Assembly: GCA_027491255.1 (NCBI GenBank)
Contig: JAIXWM010000113.1
Span: forward strand, 1-44,899
DNA length: 44,899 nt
Direction: 5' to 3'
From: Rubrivivax sp.
GTDB lineage: Bacteria > Pseudomonadota > Gammaproteobacteria > Burkholderiales > Burkholderiaceae_C
Shown here: positions 6,388 to 14,778 of the stretch, piece by piece
Layout: every line of letters starts with the position of its first letter
How positions within the stretch are numbered: the stretch's first letter is position 1
The notes under the pieces: model-generated
The model's input: only the letters and a program-made list of their open reading frames with translations
Database searches by the model: none
Told to the model about the DNA's origin: nothing
Program-made: the position numbers and the translations under genes

Positions 6388-8637
6388 TCAGGCCCGCTTC
6401 AAGCCCGCCAGCACGCGGTCCGGCGTCAGCGGCAGCTGGCGATAACGCACCCCCACGGCGTCGAACACCGCGTTGGCCAAGGCTGCGCCGGTGGGGCCTT
6501 GCGAGGCCTCGCCGGTGCCCAGGTAGGGCGCGCCAGGACGGTCGATCAGCACCACCTCGACGGGTGGCACCTCTGAGAAGGTCAGGATCGGGTAGCTGGC
6601 CCAGTCGGAGGACAGCACCTGCGTCCCGTTCGTCTGCACTTCCTCCTTCAGCGTCCACGACAGCGACTGGATCAGCCCGCCCTCGATCTGGTTGGCCACG
6701 CCGTCGGGGCTGACGAGGTGCCCGCTGTCGGCGCTGGCCACCGCGCGCAGGACGCGGATGCGGCCGCTGTCGCGGTCGACCTCGACTTCGAGGGCCACCG
6801 CGCAGTACCCGGCGATGTTCTTGTACTTCGCAAAGCCGATGCCGCGCCCGCGTCCCGGCGTCTTCTTCCAGGCCGCCCAGCCGAAGGCTTCGGCGGCCCG
6901 GGTGATGGCATCGCGGGCTCGCGGGTCCTTCATGAAGCGCAGGCGGTAGGCCACCGGATCCTCGCCCACGGCATGCGCGAGTTCGTCGATGAATGACTCG
7001 ATCGCGAACACATTGCCGTAAGCGCCGAGCCCGCGCGTGGAAGACACCCGCAAGGGCATCTGGGCGATGAAGTGCGTCAGCACCTCCTGGCCAGGGAAGT
7101 CGTACAGCGCCACCGCATTGCGGTCGGCGGCGAAGTTGGGCGCGCCGCCGTTCTGCGGCTTGGGCTGGGCGAAGGGCTTGTCCAGGTACAGCGCCGACAA
7201 CAGGTTGCCAGCCGCGCCGCTGGGCCGCGTGCCGTGCGGGGTGGACCACAGGTTGAACGACCAGTCCTGGATGTTGCCGTCCGCATCCAGGCCGGCGCGC
7301 ACCTTGATCAGCATCGCCGATCCGTAGGGCTCCCAGCGGTGCTCCTGCTCGCGCGTGTACTGCAGGCGCACGGGGGTGCCCGGCAGCGCCACGGCGAGCA
7401 GGGCCGCGTCGGCAGCCGCGTCATCGGCCATGTTGTGCCCGTAGCAACCCGATCCCTGCACATGCTGCAGCCTGACCTTGTCGACCGGCATCGACAACAT
7501 CGCCGCGATCGCCCGGCCCGTTTCGAACACCGACTGGCTGTGGGTCTGCACCGTCAGCACGCCATCGGCGCCGAGCGTGGCCACCGCTGCCGACGGCCCG
7601 ATCGAGGCATGCATCTGGTAAGGCCGGTAGTAGGTGGCCTCGAGCGTGCGCGCGACGCTCGCGCCGTTGGCGCGGGCCTTGCGGTGGGTCGGGATCACGC
7701 GGTCCGGCGGGGTGCGCGTCAGCCACTCGGGCATCTCCTGCGCCGTGGGCAGACGCTGGGGAACATCCCACCGGCAGGCCTGCTCGAGCGCCTGCGCGGC
7801 CGCGTGGGCCTGGGCCTCGCGCCGGGCGATCACACCGAGGAAGCTGCCGTTGCGCACGACCTTGAGCACGCCCGGCATGCGCTCGGCCGCTCCCAGGTCG
7901 ACCTCGAGCAGTCGGCCGCCGTAGGTCGGCGGGCGTACGACGCAGCCATGGACCACGCCCTGGGGCCGCAGTTCCTGCACGAAGATGGCCTGACCGAGCA
8001 CCTTGGGCGCGATGTCCAGCCGCGGCACGGAGCGCCCGATGTAGCGGTGCTGCGACGCGGGCTTGGGCTTGACCTGGCCGGTGGCCTCGCGGTCCAGCGC
8101 CTGGCCGACCAGGAGCTCCCAGTAGCTGGTGGCGGCGCCGTCGCCGGCGGCGATGCGACCGTCCTCCACCCGCATCGAGGCGGCCGGACGTCCCAGCCGC
8201 TGCGCCGCCAGGTCCAGCAGCACGGCACGCACCTCGGCTGCTGCCTGCTGCACGGCGGTGGCGCAGTTGGGCATCGAGAACGACCCCGCCGTCACGCCTT
8301 CGTTGGGCACGAGCGCCGTGTCACCCGAGATCACCTTGACGCGGCCGATGTCGACGTCGAGCTCGTCGGCGCAGATCTGCACCACCGCGGTCAGGATGCC
8401 CTGGCCGAGTTCGACCTTGCCCACACGCAACTCGACGGCCTGCTCGGCCGACAGGATGCGGATCCAGGCACTGAGCCGCCGGTGCTGCTGCAGGTCACCG
8501 GGCAATTGCGGACGCGGCGCGGCGCTGCCCTGGGCGAGACCGTCGCCCAGCGGGATGGCGAACGCCATGCTCAGGAAGCCGGCCTGCTTGAGAAAGCGGC
8601 GGCGCGAGGGCGCGTCAGGAGCGTGGAGGGGCTTCAT
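6388..8637 (-). CDS. Molybdenum hydroxylase large subunit (IorB/xanthine-dehydrogenase type)
   Basis: A 749-residue molybdopterin-cytosine-dinucleotide-binding subunit of the isoquinoline 1-oxidoreductase beta-subunit group. It has an N-terminal Tat signal (SRRRFLKQAGFLSMAF), so the enzyme is probably exported folded with its small subunit. Conserved segments include LRVGKVELGQGILTAVVQIC, AGSFSMPNCATAVQQAA, DIAPKVLGQAIFVQEL, STRGLGAYGNVFAIESFIDE and the C-terminal GTGEASQGPTGAALANAVFD. The last holds the glutamate that acts as base in this family. Start ATG (8635-8637) overlaps the stop of the small subunit (ATGA). The substrate cannot be read from sequence; relatives oxidise N-heterocycles or aldehydes. 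A second such pair lies at 41509-44255. Confidence 0.9.
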   Translation of the reverse strand: MKPLHAPDAPSRRRFLKQAGFLSMAFAIPLGDGLAQGSAAPRPQLPGDLQQHRRLSAWIRILSAEQAVELRVGKVELGQGILTAVVQICADELDVDIGRVKVISGDTALVPNEGVTAGSFSMPNCATAVQQAAAEVRAVLLDLAAQRLGRPAASMRVEDGRIAAGDGAATSYWELLVGQALDREATGQVKPKPASQHRYIGRSVPRLDIAPKVLGQAIFVQELRPQGVVHGCVVRPPTYGGRLLEVDLGAAERMPGVLKVVRNGSFLGVIARREAQAHAAAQALEQACRWDVPQRLPTAQEMPEWLTRTPPDRVIPTHRKARANGASVARTLEATYYRPYQMHASIGPSAAVATLGADGVLTVQTHSQSVFETGRAIAAMLSMPVDKVRLQHVQGSGCYGHNMADDAAADAALLAVALPGTPVRLQYTREQEHRWEPYGSAMLIKVRAGLDADGNIQDWSFNLWSTPHGTRPSGAAGNLLSALYLDKPFAQPKPQNGGAPNFAADRNAVALYDFPGQEVLTHFIAQMPLRVSSTRGLGAYGNVFAIESFIDELAHAVGEDPVAYRLRFMKDPRARDAITRAAEAFGWAAWKKTPGRGRGIGFAKYKNIAGYCAVALEVEVDRDSGRIRVLRAVASADSGHLVSPDGVANQIEGGLIQSLSWTLKEEVQTNGTQVLSSDWASYPILTFSEVPPVEVVLIDRPGAPYLGTGEASQGPTGAALANAVFDAVGVRYRQLPLTPDRVLAGLKRA

Positions 8638-9092
8638 GCGGTGGCTCCTGCAGCGCGCAGCACGGCGCGCACGATGCGGTTGTGGACGCCGCAGCGGCAC
8701 AGATTGCCGTCCAGCGAAGCACGTACCTCGGCAGCGGTGGGACGCGGGTTGCGGTCGAGCAGCGCCTGCGCCTGCATGATCATCCCGGACGTGCAATAGC
8801 CGCACTGCGCGGCCTGCTCGTCGATGAAGGCCTGCTGCAAGCGGCTCGGGCGGCCGTCGCGGCTCAGACCGGCCAGCGTCGTCACCGACTTGCCCTCGAC
8901 ACTGGCAAAGGGCACGACGCAACTGCGCACCGGGTCGCCGTTGACCAGCACCGTGCAGGCCCCGCACTGCGCCTTGCCGCAGCCGAATTTCTGCCCGTTC
9001 TGGGCCAGGTCGTTGGACAGCACCTGCAGCAGGCTGTCGCCACCTGGCGCCGGCGACTCGACCGGCGCATTGTTGAGTTTGAAGCGGACCAC
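8634..9092 (-). CDS. [2Fe-2S] small subunit of molybdenum hydroxylase (IorA type)
   Basis: A 152-residue protein with the two [2Fe-2S] motifs of xanthine-oxidase-family small subunits. The plant-ferredoxin type is [17 protein letters not shown] plus RSC. The helical second cluster is QCGYCTSG ... NLCRCGVHNRI. It passes electrons from the Mo site of the partner subunit to an external acceptor; no FAD subunit is nearby. The start is GTG (9090-9092), with a strong GGAGGAG ribosome-binding site about 8-14 bases upstream. The stop overlaps the large-subunit start by four bases, so the two are translationally coupled. Confidence 0.92.
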   Translation of the reverse strand: MVRFKLNNAPVESPAPGGDSLLQVLSNDLAQNGQKFGCGKAQCGACTVLVNGDPVRSCVVPFASVEGKSVTTLAGLSRDGRPSRLQQAFIDEQAAQCGYCTSGMIMQAQALLDRNPRPTAAEVRASLDGNLCRCGVHNRIVRAVLRAAGATA

Positions 9093-9504
9093 CTTGGAAC
9101 TCCTCCGACCCCGGAGATGGCCGGGGAATGGACCGCGACCTTAGGGGATGCAGCCCATGTCGGCATCAGGGTTTTCTCGGTGATGTCGCGGGCAGGCGCA
9201 TCACGTGTTCCGGTTCGCGGCATCAGCGCCGCGGGCAGGGCCGAGACGGTGGCGCCCGGGCCTCAATCGCAGAGAGTTTTTCCGACGCGCTCGAACGGTG
9301 CGGCAGCACACCCCGCGTGCCGGCGCAAGCCACGGCCGTGACTCGGGCCATGGGGAGGGTCCGCAACGCCGCCAGAGTGGTCAAGGCCCGCTCGAGCGGA
9401 TATGCAGCGCTGTCCCCCTTCCGGTGATTCCGGTCGTCGCCGCAATCTCCCGGCCCGGCAAGCACTTGCTCGCCGAAGAAAGCGGTCGACTGCCGAATCC
9501 AGGC
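9093..9504. other. Intergenic stretch without a recognised gene
   Basis: About 410 bases between the Bug-type binding protein gene and the IorA-type gene, both on the minus strand. Open frames on both strands have no recognisable protein features. The part next to 9092 contains the ribosome-binding site of the IorA gene and probably a promoter for the IorA/IorB pair; no clear -35/-10 pair is seen. Confidence 0.5.
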
Positions 9505-10524
9505 TCAGTCGACCCGGGCGCCGCTGAGTTCGACGGCCTGCTTCCACTTCTGCAGGTCACGCCGCAGGTAGGCCGGGAATTCGTCCAGGCCCACGCCGAC
9601 GATCTCCGTCCCGTCAGCCTGGACCTTGTCCCGGAAAGCCGGGTCGGCCAGCAGCTTTCGGACCTCCTGATCGAGGCGGCGGGCGGCCTCGACGGGCATG
9701 CGCGCCGGCCCGACGATGCCGAACCAGGACACGACCTCGAACCCGGTCACCGTGTCGCCCACCGGTGGCACGTCGGGGAGTGCCGCGTTGCGACGCGCAC
9801 CCGTGACGCCGAGTGCACGCACCCGTCCTGACTTGACCAGCGGCACCGCGGTGGACAGGGTCGGAAAGCCGAACAGGGCCGCCCCGCCCATCACCGAGGT
9901 CAGGATCTCGGGCGCGCCGCGGTAAGGCACGTGCACGGCAGTGACCTTGGCCATCGACTTGAACAGTTCCGCGCACAGGTGCGCGCCACTGCCGTTGCCG
10001 CCGGAGGCGTAGTTGTGCTTTTCCGGCTCGGCCTGCAGCTTGCGCACCAGATCGGCGACGGAGCGCACCGGGGAATCCGCCGCCACGATCAGGGCATGCG
10101 GCATCGCGTAGGTCAGGTGCACCGGCGTGAAGTCCTGGATCGGGTCGTAGGACACCTTGCGGTACAGCGCCGGATTGATGGACATGCTGCTCGTTCCGAG
10201 GCCGATCGTGTAGCCGTCCGCGGGCGCCTTGGCGATCGCGTCCAGGCCGATGTTTCCGCCGGCCCCGGCCCTGTTCTCGATGACCACCGGCTGGCCCAGC
10301 GCTGCCGCCAGGCGCTCGCCCAGGCCGCGCGCCAGCACGTCGGGCGCGCTGCCTGGAATGAAGGGCACGACCAGCTTGATGGCGCGCGACGGCCAGACCG
10401 GCTGGGCGCGCGGCGCCGAAACGGGCGCCAGTGCGCCCGTCGCACCAAGGCCCAGGCCGATGCCGGAGGCCAGCAGGTCGCGGCGCGACCAGGTCGAACG
10501 CGAGACGGGTTGCTTGCGGGTCAT
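9505..10524 (-). CDS. Bug/TctC-family periplasmic solute-binding protein
   Basis: A 339-residue extracytoplasmic receptor of the Bug (tripartite tricarboxylate receptor, TctC) family. It has a twin-arginine-like signal (STWSRRDLLASGIGLGLG), then the signature start WPSRAIKLVVPFIPGSAPDV, VVIENRAGAGGNIG, and VPYRGAPEILTSVMGG. These proteins bind carboxylated or small aromatic ligands in the periplasm. The frame runs upstream to 10710, but ATG 10522-10524 with GAGGAGA upstream is the clear start. It lies between the sulfatase and the IorA/IorB pair on the same strand, so it may deliver or sense a compound handled by them. No TctA/TctB permease genes are present, which is normal for Bug genes. 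Confidence 0.9.
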   Translation of the reverse strand: MTRKQPVSRSTWSRRDLLASGIGLGLGATGALAPVSAPRAQPVWPSRAIKLVVPFIPGSAPDVLARGLGERLAAALGQPVVIENRAGAGGNIGLDAIAKAPADGYTIGLGTSSMSINPALYRKVSYDPIQDFTPVHLTYAMPHALIVAADSPVRSVADLVRKLQAEPEKHNYASGGNGSGAHLCAELFKSMAKVTAVHVPYRGAPEILTSVMGGAALFGFPTLSTAVPLVKSGRVRALGVTGARRNAALPDVPPVGDTVTGFEVVSWFGIVGPARMPVEAARRLDQEVRKLLADPAFRDKVQADGTEIVGVGLDEFPAYLRRDLQKWKQAVELSGARVD

Positions 10525-10724
10525 TCGATGTCTCCTCTCAGGCTGATCGGATGGGGTGGGGCTCAGAGGCCGGGAGCGTTTACGCCGTGCCCGAAAGACG
10601 CGCCGGAGCGCCCCGTGTCCAGTTGCAAACCGCAACCACGGCATGGGCCATGGCGAGGATTTGCCACCAAGAGCCAGGGCATTCGGGCGTGCGAGTCGGG
10701 CATGGGGCAACGACTTTCAGCATT

Positions 10725-12176
10725 TCAGTCGAAGGACGCGTTCGTGCCGGGCGCCGGCGTGAAGCCGAGGTCGCCGCGGCCCAGCGCGGCTTCGCGCCCG
10801 CCGAAGCGGTCCAGCAACTCGCGCTGGCGCCTCTTGGCGCGCCGATCGACATCCACGGGGTCGAGCCAGCGCCGCAACTCGGTCTCGCAGTCCTGAAGAT
10901 CGCGGGCGTGGCGCGGCTCGCCCGCCAGGTCGTTCAACTCCTGCGGATCGTCCTCGAGGTGGAACAACTGGGGCCGATGGTCCACGTAATGACAGTATTT
11001 CCACGGGCCCCGGCGCAACAGGGTGGCGCCTGCGGTGGAGCCGATGGCGTGGTATTCGGACAAGACCGGGCGGGCTGGCTGCCCACCGCGCGCGATGTCC
11101 GCCAGGTCGTGCCCCGACGCGCCGTCCAGTGGCGGCGCCCCGGCCGCCTGCAGGATGGTGGTGGCGCAATCGACGTGGCTGACGGGTTCGTCCACGACCT
11201 GGCCTGCCGGCAGTCCGGGGCCGGACAGGATCATCGGCACACCCGCCGACTCCTCGTAGAGCGTCGACTTGCCCCACAGCCCGCGCGCGCCGAGGTTGTC
11301 GCCATGGTCGCTCGTGTACAGAACGACGGTGCGGTCGGCCTGACCGCTGGCGTGCAGGGCCGCGAGCACACGACCCACCTGCTCGTCCATGTAGGACACG
11401 AGGCCGCTGTAGCCCGCGACAGCGCGCTTGACGTCGGCGGCGTCGTGGAAGTGGCTGTCGTAGTCCACCACGCGGGCGTACTCGTCCGTGAAGGGGTGGC
11501 GCGGACGCTCCGCCGCGGCGTAGCGCTTGGGCGGCGGCAGGTCCATGGCATGGTAGTGCGCGTACCAGCGCTCGGGCGCCGTGAGCGGAAAGTGCGGGCA
11601 CACGAGGGAGACGAACAGCACCCAGGGCTTGCCGGCGGGCTGTGCCGAGGCGCGGGCCAGCCAGTCACAAGCGGCATCCGCGATCTGCCGGTCATAGCGG
11701 GTGTAGGTGGATTCGCCCGGCCCCGCGAGCTTGGCCATCTTGTCGCCGCCCTTGCGCACCGGGATCCGTTCGCGCACGAGGCCCTTGACGTCGCCGACGC
11801 CGTCGATCACGTGCATGGGCAGGATCTCCTGCGACCAGCCGTGGTCGTCCCCGGGCCGGCCCCGGAAATGCAGCTTGCCGATGGACACGGCGCTGTGGCC
11901 GGCCCCGCGCAGCGCGTGGTGCCAACTGGGCACGCTGCCGTCGTAGGGGTCGCCGTTGTCCCAGAAGCCGACCTCGTGCACGTAGCGCCCGGTGGCAAAG
12001 GCGGCCCGCGCGGGCACGCAGATCGGGCTGCACGTGTAGGCGGCGCTGAAGCGCGTGCCGCCGGCGGCCAGCCTGTCGAGGTTCGGCGTCTCGATGTAGG
12101 GATGGCCGGCACAACCCAGGAACTTCGGGTTGTGCTCGTCGGACATCAGCACGAGGACATTCAGGGGCTCGGCCAT
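10725..12176 (-). CDS. Sulfatase (type I, formylglycine-dependent)
   Basis: A 483-residue alkaline-phosphatase-superfamily sulfatase. The maturation motif C53-V-P-A-R57, followed by AAFATGRY, supplies the cysteine converted to formylglycine. Metal-binding features are VLMSDEHNPKF at the N-terminus and YTSDHGDNLGARGLWGK. SIGKLHFRG and the C-terminal domain (KYCHYVDHRPQLFHLEDDPQ) are as in choline-sulfatase/arylsulfatase relatives. There is no signal peptide, suggesting a cytoplasmic enzyme. It is the first gene of the minus-strand set with the Bug protein and IorA/IorB, divergent from a LysR regulator. The substrate is unknown. A fragment of a second sulfatase is found at 32056-32319. Confidence 0.9.
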   Translation of the reverse strand: MAEPLNVLVLMSDEHNPKFLGCAGHPYIETPNLDRLAAGGTRFSAAYTCSPICVPARAAFATGRYVHEVGFWDNGDPYDGSVPSWHHALRGAGHSAVSIGKLHFRGRPGDDHGWSQEILPMHVIDGVGDVKGLVRERIPVRKGGDKMAKLAGPGESTYTRYDRQIADAACDWLARASAQPAGKPWVLFVSLVCPHFPLTAPERWYAHYHAMDLPPPKRYAAAERPRHPFTDEYARVVDYDSHFHDAADVKRAVAGYSGLVSYMDEQVGRVLAALHASGQADRTVVLYTSDHGDNLGARGLWGKSTLYEESAGVPMILSGPGLPAGQVVDEPVSHVDCATTILQAAGAPPLDGASGHDLADIARGGQPARPVLSEYHAIGSTAGATLLRRGPWKYCHYVDHRPQLFHLEDDPQELNDLAGEPRHARDLQDCETELRRWLDPVDVDRRAKRRQRELLDRFGGREAALGRGDLGFTPAPGTNASFD

Positions 12177-12285
12177 GGGTGGTGCGTGGTGGGTGACACG
12201 GTCTTCAACCCCTCATGCTGGCAGCCCTGATGCTCTCTGGCAAGCCGCCGGCCTCACAATCAGATGTTCCATACAGGAAAATCTC

Positions 12286-13248
12286 ATGGCGCATCTCCCG
12301 GATCTTTCGGAACTGCAGCTGTTCGTCTCTGTCGCTCAGGCGGGCAGCCTTTCCCAGGCGGCATGGCTGACCGGAAAGACACCGTCAGCGCTGAGCAAGC
12401 GGATCACCGCCCTGGAGCTGCGTCTGGGGCATCGGCTGTTCGCGCGCAACGGCCGCGGCGTCGTGCTGACGCAGGCGGGCCAGGCCTTGATGGGCCCGGC
12501 ACGCGGCCTGCTGGAGGAGGCATCTCGCCTGCAGTCCCGGGTCGATGACGGCGCGAGCGCACCCGCCGGCACGGTCCTGCTCGGCTTCCAGGCTTCGATG
12601 TCCTGGCCCCTGATGCAGTGGCTGTGGCGCCGCGTGGGCGCCGAGGCGCCGGCCATCCGCCTTCGGGTGCATGAAGCCTCGACGCGACAACTGGTGGAGG
12701 AACTGCTGCATGGTCGGGTCGACCTGGCGGTGCTGTCGGAATGGGGGCCGGAACGCCTGGACGGTGCAGCGCTCGTCCACGAGGCGCCCCTGCACCTGGT
12801 CGGGCCGGCCGCGGACGCTAGGCTGGGCGACGGGCCGGTCCCCTTCCGGCACCTGGCCGGCCTGCCGCTGATCCTTTCCTGGATGCCCAACGGCACCCGG
12901 GCATGGCTGGAGATGGCCGCGCGCGACGCCGGGATGGCGCTGGACGTCGTGATCGAGGCGCATTCGATGCACCTGATCCGCAAGATGGTTCAGGCGGGAT
13001 GGGGCTACACGGTCGCGCACTGGCAGGCGATCGAGGACGACGTCCTGGCCGGACTGCTCCGCTCCTGCCCCATCGTCGAGCCCGACCTGGTTCAGAAGTT
13101 CTACCTCGCCCAGGCTTCGAACCGGGCACCGTCGGCGGCCGCGGCACGGGTGGCGCAGTGGATCACCCAATGGAGCCCGCAGGAGGCCGGCGCTCATGCG
13201 GGCCGGCCACCGGCCGCGGTTGCGGCCTTGGCTCAGCGGTCGTCCTGA
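12286..13248 (+). CDS. LysR-family transcriptional regulator
   Basis: A 320-residue LysR regulator. The N-terminal winged HTH covers residues ~5-65 (LQLFVSVAQAGSLSQAAWLT, SALSKRITALELRLGHRLFA). The effector-binding domain begins near AGTVLLGFQASMSW. ATG 12286, with AGGA nine bases upstream, is chosen over in-frame upstream codons because the conserved HTH begins right after it. It diverges from the sulfatase gene across 109 bases, the usual arrangement for a regulator of the adjacent operon. A TTCC-N5-GGAA dyad at 12267-12279, just upstream of its own start, could be a binding site. Confidence 0.88.
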   Translation: MAHLPDLSELQLFVSVAQAGSLSQAAWLTGKTPSALSKRITALELRLGHRLFARNGRGVVLTQAGQALMGPARGLLEEASRLQSRVDDGASAPAGTVLLGFQASMSWPLMQWLWRRVGAEAPAIRLRVHEASTRQLVEELLHGRVDLAVLSEWGPERLDGAALVHEAPLHLVGPAADARLGDGPVPFRHLAGLPLILSWMPNGTRAWLEMAARDAGMALDVVIEAHSMHLIRKMVQAGWGYTVAHWQAIEDDVLAGLLRSCPIVEPDLVQKFYLAQASNRAPSAAAARVAQWITQWSPQEAGAHAGRPPAAVAALAQRSS

Positions 13249-13305
13249 CGGCTCGCCGGCGGCAGCGCCGACGACATCGGCCTGCGCCCTCCTGCCCGCA
13301 CTCCA

Positions 13306-13320
13306 GGCCCGCACCGGGCC
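13306..13320. terminator. Possible hairpin between convergent genes
   Basis: GGCCCG (13306-13311) pairs with CGGGCC (13315-13320) across a three-base loop, in the 74-base gap between the convergent lysR and sbcB genes. No T tract follows, so an intrinsic terminator is only a possibility. Confidence 0.25.
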
Positions 13321-13322
13321 CC

Positions 13323-14747
13323 TCAATCGGGCGCGATCTCGGATGCCCAGTCGGCCAGCGCGCCCAGGAGTTCCTGGCCACGCTCGTCGGCGTTCTCGCC
13401 CAGTTCGTCGATGCGGTCCAGGAAGGCCGCCAGCGTCGGCCCGCCGTCGCGGCCCTCGTGCAGTCGCTCGCGTCGGTGCTGCTCCCAGCGTGCGCGCTCT
13501 TCGGCGTCCAGCGTGTCGGGGAAGTTGCGCGCGCGGTAGCGGAACAGCAACTCCTCCAGCCGTCCGTCCTTGAAGACCGGGTGCTGGCGGGCCAGATCGG
13601 TGGGCGTCAGCGCACGCAGGCGCTCCAGGCGGCCGCGGTCGGCGTCGTCGAGGAAGCCGCCGTACAGATCTTCGTCGACGTCCACCGGCGCCGTCGGCCC
13701 CTCGCGCCGGTAGACCTCGGCCCAGACGCCCGCCATCTCCCCGCCGATCCGCGCCGCCGTCTCTGCGTGGCGCCAGGCCTGCGCCTTGTCGATGCCGAAG
13801 CGCTCGGCACGCGCATCGTCCAGCGTGTCGAGGTTGCGGATGACGATGGGCGAGCGGTTGAGGTGGATGGTCTTGATGGGCAGACGCTCGGCCCCCTCGG
13901 GCAGTTCTTCGCGGCGCACGAACAGGCGCGCGCGGATCGCCGCCGCGTCCAGCGTCATCAGTTCGGCCGGGTCGTGCGCCAGGTCCCAGACGATGACCTC
14001 GTTGCGGTTCAGAGGGTGGCTCGCAAAGGGCCAGACGATGGCCATGCAGCCGCGGTCCACCGGGTAGCGGCCCGAGACGTGCAGCACCGGACGGCCGGCT
14101 GCCAGCACCGCCTGCACCGTGGCCTTGTGGCGCAGCGTCAGGCCGTAGTCCCACAGCCGCTGCTGGCGCGCCTTCAGCAGCCGCGCCATCGCCAGCGTGG
14201 CGCGCACGTCGGACAGCGCGTCGTGCGCCGCCTCGTGCGCCACACCGTTGGCCGCCGTCAGGTGCTCGAGCCTGAAGCTGGGCCGGCCTTCGCCGTTCAA
14301 CGGCCATTCCATGCCGTCGGGCCGCAGGGCCCAGGCGCAGCGGACCAGGTCCAGCAGGTCCCAGCGCCCGCAGTCGTTGCGCCACTCCCGGGCGTATGGG
14401 TCGATCAGGTTGCGCCAGAACAGATGGCGCGTGACCTCGTCGTCGAAACGGATGCTGTTGTAGCCCACGCCCACCGTGCCCGGCCGCGCGAGCTCGCGCT
14501 CGATCGCGGCGGCAAAGGCCTGCTCGGGCAAGCCCAGGCGCAGACAGTCCTGCGGCAGGATGCCGGTGAGCAGACAGCTCTCGGGGTCGGGCAGGCGGTC
14601 GGTGGGCGGCTGGCAATGCACCATCACCGGCTCGCCGACCAGGTTCAGGTCGGCGTCGGTGCGCAGTCCGGCGAACTGCGCCGGCGCATCGCGCCGTGGG
14701 ACCCGGCCGAAGGTCTCGTAGTCGTGCCAGAAAAAGCTGAAGCTCAT
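13323..14747 (-). CDS. sbcB: Exodeoxyribonuclease I
   Basis: A 474-residue ExoI, matching the family length. The DEDD-type exonuclease domain starts with FFWHDYETFG (catalytic Asp-x-Glu) and has GYNSIRFDDEVTR, the second acidic motif, and AAHDALSDVRATLAMARLL at the third. The SH3-like region (SGRYPVDRGCMAIVWPFASH) and the C-terminal helical ExoI domain (FRYRARNFPDTL) follow. It degrades single-stranded DNA 3' to 5' in recombination and mismatch repair. ATG 14745-14747 lies 31 bases after the dGTPase stop, so the two are likely co-transcribed. Confidence 0.95.
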   Translation of the reverse strand: MSFSFFWHDYETFGRVPRRDAPAQFAGLRTDADLNLVGEPVMVHCQPPTDRLPDPESCLLTGILPQDCLRLGLPEQAFAAAIERELARPGTVGVGYNSIRFDDEVTRHLFWRNLIDPYAREWRNDCGRWDLLDLVRCAWALRPDGMEWPLNGEGRPSFRLEHLTAANGVAHEAAHDALSDVRATLAMARLLKARQQRLWDYGLTLRHKATVQAVLAAGRPVLHVSGRYPVDRGCMAIVWPFASHPLNRNEVIVWDLAHDPAELMTLDAAAIRARLFVRREELPEGAERLPIKTIHLNRSPIVIRNLDTLDDARAERFGIDKAQAWRHAETAARIGGEMAGVWAEVYRREGPTAPVDVDEDLYGGFLDDADRGRLERLRALTPTDLARQHPVFKDGRLEELLFRYRARNFPDTLDAEERARWEQHRRERLHEGRDGGPTLAAFLDRIDELGENADERGQELLGALADWASEIAPD

Positions 14748-14778
14748 CTCACGGCCCCCATCCCTGCGCCGCCGACGA

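Noticed and set aside
7072..8799. Long open plus-strand frame (575 codons) opposite the IorB/IorA genes
   Set aside because: It is a shadow of the conserved minus-strand genes. The translation is Arg/Gly/His-rich with no domains, as expected in high-GC DNA.
10431..12230. 599-codon plus-strand frame opposite the sulfatase
   Set aside because: Shadow frame; the sulfatase motif and structure are on the minus strand.
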